DNA of 10,072 bases from an archaeon (GTDB lineage Archaea; Nanobdellota; Nanobdellia; Pacearchaeales; GW2011-AR1). Below the pieces are notes generated by a model that had not been told where the DNA came from, ran no database searches, and saw nothing but the letters and a program-made list of their open reading frames with translations. Shown here one piece after another: positions 6,224 to 10,072 of the stretch (its first letter is position 1; each line of letters starts with the position of its first letter). The position numbers and the translations under genes were made by a program. Location of the stretch: contig JAUVHP010000038.1 in the NCBI GenBank assembly GCA_030593225.1, forward strand, positions 1-10,072, written 5' to 3'.

Positions 6224-6286
6224 GAGTGTTTCAATGATTGCGAGTATAAAGATTCGCATTTAAAAATTCAACGAATCTGTAATAAA
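6224..6286. repeat. Module B, copy 1
   Basis: This 63-bp module shares 54 of 63 positions with 6819-6881; all nine differences are transitions. It contains the stem AGATTCG/CGAATCT (6250-6256 with 6271-6277 approximately), and the alternative short stem TGCGA/TCGCA overlaps it. The module lies directly downstream of the membrane-protein stop codon when read on the minus strand. Confidence 0.75.
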
Positions 6287-6302
6287 CCAAAAAGAAACAA
6301 AA

Positions 6303-6761
6303 TTAAAAAAAACTAACAATAATTAATCCAACACCTGCCCCAAATAAACATCCTGCAATTTTTCCAAGCATTGTAGAAAGTGCTGTTCTTTTATTATCTA
6401 TTTTAAACTTTCTTTGATGCTCAGCAATATAACCTTCAAACAATCCCCCAATCCCATCTGTCAAAGAATTTCCTGCAGCCCCTCCAATCACAGCACCAAC
6501 AACCCCTGCATAAATTCCACCTAAAACTGCAGCAAAAACCAAAACCCCATTATCAATAAATCCAAAAATCATATCAGGATAAACAGAAGAAATTTTTATT
6601 TTAAAAAACTTAATTATTAAAAGATTAATCAAACCCAAGACCAAAAACGCAGGACCAATTAATTTACTATCATGCACAAAATAAACACTCACTCCAATAA
6701 TAATTATGGATAACAAAATAAAACTAGTAACAGATTTCAAAAGACCATTTTTCACCTTCAT
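6303..6761 (-). CDS. Glycine-rich multi-spanning membrane protein, unknown function
   Basis: I do not recognise a named family. The 152-residue protein has a short basic N-terminus and hydrophobic segments near residues 9-28, 34-53, 66-98 (long, with GGIYAGVVGAVIGGAAG) and 130-151. Conserved-looking polar residues sit at membrane borders: PDMIFGFIDNG (62-72, Asp63 and Asp70), GNSLTDGIGGLFEG (97-110, Asp102 and Glu109) and a basic loop AEHQRKFKIDNKR (113-125). Intramembrane acidic and Asn residues with Gly-rich packing are compatible with a small ion or metal transporter, but this is only inference. The start at 6761 is supported by a TATA box about 26 nt upstream, giving a leaderless mRNA. 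It stands alone, flanked on both sides by repeat-bearing gaps. Confidence 0.75.
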   Translation of the reverse strand: MKVKNGLLKSVTSFILLSIIIIGVSVYFVHDSKLIGPAFLVLGLINLLIIKFFKIKISSVYPDMIFGFIDNGVLVFAAVLGGIYAGVVGAVIGGAAGNSLTDGIGGLFEGYIAEHQRKFKIDNKRTALSTMLGKIAGCLFGAGVGLIIVSFF

Positions 6762-6783
6762 AAATTAATTTTACAAAACAAAC

Positions 6784-6791
6784 TATTTAAA
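6784..6791 (-). promoter_or_regulatory. TATA box for the membrane-protein gene
   Basis: On the minus strand this reads TTTAAATA, within GTTTTTAAATAG. Its centre is about 26 nt from the ATG at 6761, so the transcript should be leaderless. Confidence 0.55.
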
Positions 6792-6818
6792 AACTTTGGA
6801 AAATTGATCCCGCAGGGC

Positions 6819-6881
6819 GAGCATTTCAATAATTGCGAGTACAAAGATTTGCACCCAAAAATTCAACAAATCTGTAATAAA
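6819..6881. repeat. Module B, copy 2
   Basis: This is the second copy of the 63-bp module found at 6224-6286. Its stem reads AGATTTG/CAAATCT where copy 1 has AGATTCG/CGAATCT, a matched pair of changes (C-G to T-A) that keeps the helix. Similarity continues upstream as AGGGCGAGCAT (6814-6824), which resembles AGGGTGAGCAT at 6140-6150. The gap 6762-7014 around it holds this module, a gene remnant and a short hairpin. Confidence 0.75.
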
Positions 6882-6908
6882 ATTAATAAGAAAAAGTTAT
6901 TTATAAAA

Positions 6909-6974
6909 TTAATCAACTGGCTCTCCTTCCTCATCTAAATATTTCATTTGTTCTACCACGCATGGGAGGACGAA
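6909..6974 (-). pseudogene. C-terminal remnant of a zinc-ribbon-protein paralogue
   Basis: On the minus strand this open stretch of 21 codons before TAA ends EQMKYLDEEGEPVD, closely matching the end of the intact zinc-ribbon protein next door (EFMKYLDEKGEETA). An 18-bp identity, CTCATCTAAATATTTCAT, occurs at 6930-6947 and 7036-7053, 106 bp apart. A stop at 6975-6977 closes the frame upstream, and no zinc ribbon remains. It is best explained as the leftover tail of a tandem duplicate, or a duplicated tail after a local rearrangement. Confidence 0.6.
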
Positions 6975-6977
6975 TCA

Positions 6978-6996
6978 GGAATTTTTCTAAAATTCC
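6978..6996. other. Short hairpin downstream of the zinc-ribbon gene
   Basis: GGAATTTT (6978-6985) and AAAATTCC (6989-6996) form an 8-bp stem with a 3-nt loop. A second near-palindrome, GCCGAAATATTTAGGC (7005-7020), spans the zinc-ribbon stop codon. Together they may mark the 3' end of that gene's transcript. Confidence 0.45.
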
Positions 6997-7014
6997 GGGG
7001 CTCTGCCGAAATAT

Positions 7015-7311
7015 TTAGGCAGTTTCTTCCCCTTTCTCATCTAAATATTTCATAAACTCATCTTCTGTTAATTCATCTTCTTTAATATCACTTCCTTTCC
7101 ATCCACACTTACGACATTCCCATTTTCCTTTAGATTCTTCACCAACAACAACACCAACTTCATCACTATCACATTTAGGACATCTCCGAAGATTAAAAGT
7201 TTTCCCAGATTTTTTTTCCTTTTTTACACCTTTCTTTTTATCATATTCTTCTTCAGAATCATAACCCTCTAAAATCCAATCAGGAGTTTTCATTTTTTCT
7301 TTTTTAGCCAT
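7015..7311 (-). CDS. Small zinc-ribbon protein
   Basis: This 98-residue, highly charged protein has one zinc ribbon: RRCPKC (Cys44, Cys47) and WECRKCGW (Cys66, Cys69), spaced like the zinc ribbons of archaeal transcription or ribosome-associated small proteins. The N-terminus (AKKEKMKTPDWILEGYDSEEEY) is a short charged segment followed by a Lys-rich linker, and the C-terminus is acidic (KEDELTEDEFMKYLDEKGEE). It probably binds nucleic acid or a partner protein; its role is unknown. It lies 38 nt after the HD-domain gene and may have its own TATA box, so it could be either the tail of that operon or independently transcribed. A duplicate of its C-terminal end lies just downstream. Confidence 0.8.
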   Translation of the reverse strand: MAKKEKMKTPDWILEGYDSEEEYDKKKGVKKEKKSGKTFNLRRCPKCDSDEVGVVVGEESKGKWECRKCGWKGSDIKEDELTEDEFMKYLDEKGEETA

Positions 7312-7332
7312 AGTGATTATTTATTTTTTTTG

Positions 7333-7340
7333 TTTATTAA
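7333..7340 (-). promoter_or_regulatory. Possible TATA box for the zinc-ribbon gene
   Basis: On the minus strand this reads TTAATAAA within ATTAAATTAATAAAC, centred about 26 nt before the ATG at 7311. The match is modest and the area is very A+T-rich. Confidence 0.35.
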
Positions 7341-7349
7341 TTTAATGTT

Positions 7350-8006
7350 TTATAATTCTCCTTCAACTTCTTTGTTTGCTCTATTAAAAAAAAGATGCAT
7401 AAATTTATCCCTTTCTTCTGCCAACTTCTTTCCTTCCTCAGTTAACATTTTATTTTTAACTTTTACAAGTTTAACTAAATATTCTCTATAAGCAGAATCT
7501 TCATTTCCATATTCTAAGGTAGTTTCTATATCAACATGAGGATTATGAACTTTTGCACCAAGAAATCCAGAAAAAGAAGTTGCTCTTAAAATTCCAATCG
7601 CACCAATCCCATCTAGTTTATCAGCATCATAAATCACTTTTGCTTCTTTTGTTAATGGAGGATTACCTTTCCTAAAACGATGTGTTTCAATACAATGAAC
7701 TACTGAATTAATTAAATCTTTATCTAAACCAAATTCCTCTAAAATCTCTCTTGCCATCTTTGCACCTTCCTCTGCATGACAAAATTTTCCTTTAGATTCA
7801 TCTTGTTTTTGTCTTCCAATATCATGAAGCAACGCAGAAATTTTTATAATATTCAAATCTGCATTTTCTTTTTCACCAATAGATAATGCAATATTCAAAA
7901 CTCTTTTAGAATGATCAAAATCATGACAAGAATTAATTCCTTCAAAATAAGGAAAAATCTTTTCTTCTAATACTTTGTAAAATTCTTTATTAAAATTATT
8001 TTTCAT
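7350..8006 (-). CDS. HD-domain metal-dependent phosphohydrolase
   Basis: The 218-residue protein is a single-domain HD-superfamily hydrolase of the YedJ-like type. The metal ligands are visible: His32 in DHSKRV, the His61-Asp62 doublet in ALLHDIGR, His77, His104 and His109 (HCIETHR), and Asp129 in YDADKLDGIGAIG. The family hydrolyses phosphate esters, often of nucleotides, in the cytoplasm; the specific substrate cannot be read from the sequence. Length and motif spacing are normal. One nucleotide separates it from the stop of the upstream SGNH gene, so it is the last gene of a three-gene operon (transferase-like, SGNH, HD). A weak purine-rich stretch (AGGGAAT) precedes the ATG. Confidence 0.88.
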   Translation of the reverse strand: MKNNFNKEFYKVLEEKIFPYFEGINSCHDFDHSKRVLNIALSIGEKENADLNIIKISALLHDIGRQKQDESKGKFCHAEEGAKMAREILEEFGLDKDLINSVVHCIETHRFRKGNPPLTKEAKVIYDADKLDGIGAIGILRATSFSGFLGAKVHNPHVDIETTLEYGNEDSAYREYLVKLVKVKNKMLTEEGKKLAEERDKFMHLFFNRANKEVEGEL

Positions 8007-8007
8007 T

Positions 8008-8646
8008 TTAATTATTCCCTATTCCTAACTTATCATCTAACACATTCCTTACTCTTTCAAATATCTTTTTATGTCCTTTGGCATTAGGGTGCAATCCATC
8101 GTGTAAATCTTCTTTAGATAATAATCCTTGAAATGAAATGAAATTTAAATTTTCTTCCTTGCAAATTTTTTCAATTACTCTATCATATTCTTTCAAATTT
8201 TTATTATAATAATATAAATCTTTATCAAAGGATGTTGGATTAGTTTTAGCCTCATCAACATTAGTTAATCCAATAAAAAAAATCTTATTAGTTATCTTCT
8301 TAGCTTTATTTATTATCAAATTTATATTTTTCTCAAACTTCTCTTTTAAAACCCCTCTCTCATTTTTATAATCAGCAGAATCATTTATTCCTATTGCAAA
8401 AATTAAAACATGTTTTTTCGTTGGTTCAATTTTTTCAGCAATTTCAATCTGTTTTTCAAATCTATAAAAAATACCATTAGAGGTGTCAGATTCCATCCCA
8501 AAATTATAAAGATAAAAATCCTCTGAACTCATAGTCTTACTTGCTTTCTTTAAAAAATAAACCTTCAATCTTTCAACCCATCCTCCTTTCTCTAAATCAA
8601 AAGCTCCCCAAGCAATACTATCTCCAAAAACTAATATTTTTGCCAT
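8008..8646 (-). CDS. SGNH/GDSL-family hydrolase
   Basis: The 212-residue protein has all four SGNH blocks: FGDSIAWG (7-14) with nucleophile Ser10, Gly50 in NFGMES as the block II glycine, GIND (86-89) with Asn88, and DGLHPN (183-188) with Asp183 and His186. There is no signal peptide, so it acts inside the cell as an esterase, thioesterase or deacylase of unknown substrate. Its start codon overlaps the stop of the upstream deoxyribosyltransferase-like gene (TAATG), and the HD phosphohydrolase follows after one base. This implies coupled translation of the three proteins. Confidence 0.9.
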   Translation of the reverse strand: MAKILVFGDSIAWGAFDLEKGGWVERLKVYFLKKASKTMSSEDFYLYNFGMESDTSNGIFYRFEKQIEIAEKIEPTKKHVLIFAIGINDSADYKNERGVLKEKFEKNINLIINKAKKITNKIFFIGLTNVDEAKTNPTSFDKDLYYYNKNLKEYDRVIEKICKEENLNFISFQGLLSKEDLHDGLHPNAKGHKKIFERVRNVLDDKLGIGNN

Positions 8647-9050
8647 TAAAATTTATATTCTCTTAATTTATTTTTCAAATCTTCAAAATCATTAAACTCA
8701 ATAACTTCATCAAACACTTCAGGAAGATAAGTTTTATTTATATCTTTATGAACAACTAATATAACTCTCTTATTATTAGCCATACAATAACCAACTTCAA
8801 TTAACATCCCCTCACTTTTATTTTCATTTCTTAAAATTGCTAAAAAAATATCACTATTATCAATTATCTCAAATGCGTGATTAAATATTTCTTTCTTTGT
8901 TTTATCCTTAAAAGAATCATCTTCACATAAAGTGCAATAACACTCACAATCTTTTTCTTTCAACAAATCAATAATCTCCAAACTCTCTTTTTTTAAATTA
9001 TCAAAATCACAACCTGTTACTGCTTGTCCTAAAAATACTTTCTTTACCAT
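8646..9050 (-). CDS. Nucleoside 2-deoxyribosyltransferase-like protein
   Basis: The 134-residue protein resembles the nucleoside 2-deoxyribosyltransferase/DNPH1 group: first strand VFLGQAV (5-11), IDNSDIFLAIL (63-73, Asp67), and SEGMLIEVGYCMANNKRVI (79-97) with Glu85 as the probable catalytic glutamate. Members cleave or transfer the N-glycosidic bond of deoxynucleosides or their monophosphates; related folds include other NAD/nucleotide-processing proteins, so activity is a family inference. A cysteine cluster CECYCTLC (35-42) is unusual. I chose the ATG at 9050: the alternative TTG at 9056 adds only two residues, and the TATA box at 9073-9079 puts the transcript start at the ATG. It is the first gene of the operon with the SGNH and HD genes. 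Confidence 0.78.
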   Translation of the reverse strand: MVKKVFLGQAVTGCDFDNLKKESLEIIDLLKEKDCECYCTLCEDDSFKDKTKKEIFNHAFEIIDNSDIFLAILRNENKSEGMLIEVGYCMANNKRVILVVHKDINKTYLPEVFDEVIEFNDFEDLKNKLREYKF

Positions 9051-9072
9051 TAACAATATTCACAAATCAAAC

Positions 9073-9079
9073 TTTATAA
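9073..9079 (-). promoter_or_regulatory. TATA box of the transferase-SGNH-HD operon
   Basis: On the minus strand this reads TTATAAA, in TTCTTATAAAGTTTG. Its centre is about 26 nt from the ATG at 9050, again predicting a leaderless mRNA and supporting that start over the upstream TTG. Confidence 0.55.
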
Positions 9080-9112
9080 GAATTATTATATTCTCTCTCA
9101 TTTTTTCTTTTC

Positions 9113-9227
9113 CTCTTCCCAAAATTTTGATTTATTTTTGCATTTAGACGAGGCACTTTTCTTCCGCCGTGTACTCAAGTACACAAGGAAGGAAATAACG
9201 AAGTATAAATCAAAAAGAAACAAAATT
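9113..9227. repeat. Modular repeat, short form (palindrome-core copy 2)
   Basis: This short form lies just downstream of gyrB. It has 11-bp terminal inverted repeats, TTTTGATTTAT (9125-9135) and ATAAATCAAAA (9205-9215), around the core at 9143-9210. The core centre is GTGTACTCAAGTACAC (9169-9184), with TTTTCTTCC and GGAAGGAAA arms that lengthen the stem. It shares its left end (CTTCCCAAA-TTTTGA-TTATTTTTG) and right end (CAAAAAGAAACAAAATT) with the long form at 5943-6303. It could be a MITE-like element or a recurring 3'-end RNA structure. Confidence 0.7.
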
Positions 9228-9233
9228 CAAAAA

Positions 9234-10072
9234 TTAAACATCTAATTCTGCGTTAAGTGCATTCTCCTGTATAAACTCTTTCCTTGATTGAACATCGTCC
9301 CCCATTAACATTGAAAAAACCCTGTCTGCCTCAACAGCGTCTTCAATATAAATTTTCTTAATCTTTCGTGTATTTGGATTCATTGTAGTGTCCCATAACT
9401 GATTTGCACCCATTTCACCAAGACCCTTAAACCGCGTAACATTTGCATTACCTTCTCCGATAACTCTTTTCAACTCTTCATCAGAATAAACATAATAATC
9501 TTTCTTCTTTCTAACTCTATAAAGAGGAGGCATTGCAACATAGACATTTCCATTCTCAATTAACTGAGGCATAAATCTAAAAAAGAAAGTCAAAAGCAAG
9601 GTCTTAATATGTTCGCCATCAACATCTGCATCAGTCATAATAATAATTCGCTTATATCTTAACTTACTAACATCAAACTGCTCTCCAACACCTGTGCCAA
9701 TCGCAGTAATCATATTTGTAATTTCCTCGCTTGACAAAGCTCTTGCAGGATTAGATTTTTCAACATTCAAAATCTTTCCACGCAAAGGAAGTATTGCTTG
9801 AGTATTTTTATCTCGTGCATTTTTGGCCGAACCCCCTGCACTTTCTCCTTCCACCAAATAAAGTTCAGTATCCTCATTTTTCTTACTTGAACAATCTGAT
9901 AATTTTCCAGGAAGTCCTCCAAGAGAAAACACATTTTTTCTTCTAACTAAATCCTTAGCTTTCTTAGCAGCCAATCTAGCCTTTGCAGAATCCAAAGCCT
10001 TAGAAACAATCCGTCTTGCAACACTAGGATTTTCTTCAAAAAACTCAGACAAAGCAGAAGTAACCATTGAAT
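9234..10072 (-). CDS. gyrB: DNA gyrase subunit B, C-terminal part (runs off right edge)
   Basis: GyrB is the ATPase/TOPRIM subunit of the A2B2 gyrase that introduces negative supercoils. The 279 visible codons cover the end of the transducer domain (SEFFEENPSVARRIVSKAL), the TOPRIM domain and the C-terminal tail. Counting from the first visible Met, EGESAGGSA (73-81) gives catalytic Glu73, PLRGKILNVEK follows (94-104), and DADVDG (146-151) holds the Mg2+-binding Asp146, Asp148 and Asp150. RFKGLGEM (212-219) and QLWDTTMNP (223-231) are typical GyrB tail motifs. It lacks the long insert of E. coli GyrB. The reading frame stays open past the Met at 10067 to the edge, so that Met is internal. No gyrA follows downstream. 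Archaeal gyrases are generally regarded as acquired from bacteria. Confidence 0.95.
   Translation of the reverse strand, partial: SMVTSALSEFFEENPSVARRIVSKALDSAKARLAAKKAKDLVRRKNVFSLGGLPGKLSDCSSKKNEDTELYLVEGESAGGSAKNARDKNTQAILPLRGKILNVEKSNPARALSSEEITNMITAIGTGVGEQFDVSKLRYKRIIIMTDADVDGEHIKTLLLTFFFRFMPQLIENGNVYVAMPPLYRVRKKKDYYVYSDEELKRVIGEGNANVTRFKGLGEMGANQLWDTTMNPNTRKIKKIYIEDAVEADRVFSMLMGDDVQSRKEFIQENALNAELDV

Larger units (their letters stand above)
5943..6303. repeat. Composite modular repeat, long form
   Basis: This block fills most of the 444-nt gene-free gap between the membrane-protein gene and the NYN leader. Left to right it contains a left end (CTTCCCAAATTTTGAATTAT), a hairpin insert (5971-6006), the 67-bp palindrome core (6027-6093), a 14-bp-stem hairpin (6092-6133), a degenerate region with GAGCGAA/GTGCGAA-like words (6134-6223), the 63-bp module B (6224-6286), and a right end CAAAAAGAAACAAAATT (about 6288-6304). 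The short form at 9113-9227 has the same left end, core and right end but lacks the inserts. Module B recurs alone at 6819-6881. A 115-codon minus-strand reading frame across it is not credible as a gene. Confidence 0.65.

Noticed and set aside
5912..6259. 115-codon reading frame on the minus strand
   Set aside because: It runs through the repeat modules and hairpins, has no domain-like pattern, and its sequence is shared in part with other intergenic repeats.
9051..9056. TTG start for the deoxyribosyltransferase-like gene
   Set aside because: It adds only two residues, while the ATG at 9050 sits at the position predicted for a leaderless transcript.
5943..9227. CRISPR array
   Set aside because: The repeats are few, long, diverged and far apart, without regular spacers, and no cas genes are present.

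Overview
The window is strongly A+T-rich and looks archaeal, most likely from a small-genome DPANN-type lineage (Woesearchaeota/Pacearchaeota-like). This is inference. It rests on archaeal TATA-like boxes placed about 26 nt ahead of several start codons (leaderless-style promoters), the scarcity of Shine-Dalgarno sites, an HTH-MNT/HEPN gene pair of archaeal type, and the small conserved proteins present. The exact lineage cannot be fixed from the sequence alone.

Layout. Positions 1-195 (minus) hold the 5' part of an RNase P RNA gene that runs off the left edge. Next come two minus-strand genes, an uncharacterised 130-residue protein (290-682) and an RBBP9/YdeN-like alpha/beta hydrolase (691-1332). 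A divergent promoter region with two matched perfect 14-bp palindromes (1397-1410, 1417-1430) leads into a plus-strand operon of overlapping genes: HTH-nucleotidyltransferase (MNT) antitoxin, HEPN toxin-like protein, and a SERCA-like Ca2+ P-type ATPase (1424-5009). The gene-free stretch 5010-5213 contains a candidate small RNA.

From 5214 to the right end every gene is on the minus strand: a NYN/LabA-like ribonuclease with a structured GC-rich leader, a glycine-rich membrane protein, a small zinc-ribbon protein, a tightly packed three-gene operon (deoxyribosyltransferase-like, SGNH hydrolase and HD phosphohydrolase), and the C-terminal part of DNA gyrase subunit B. Three intergenic gaps in this half (5859-6302, 6762-7014, 9051-9233) carry a modular repeat family made of a 16-bp palindrome core and a second module. 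The hairpin in that second module shows a compensatory base-pair change between its two copies.

How the genes may work together. The MNT-HEPN pair probably forms a toxin-antitoxin module that represses its own promoter through the paired palindromes. The ATPase, translationally coupled behind it by a TAATG overlap, would be under the same control. The transferase-hydrolase-phosphohydrolase operon suggests nucleotide or small-molecule clean-up or salvage. The most interesting items are the TA-ATPase operon with its operators, the structured leader before the NYN nuclease, and the modular repeat family.
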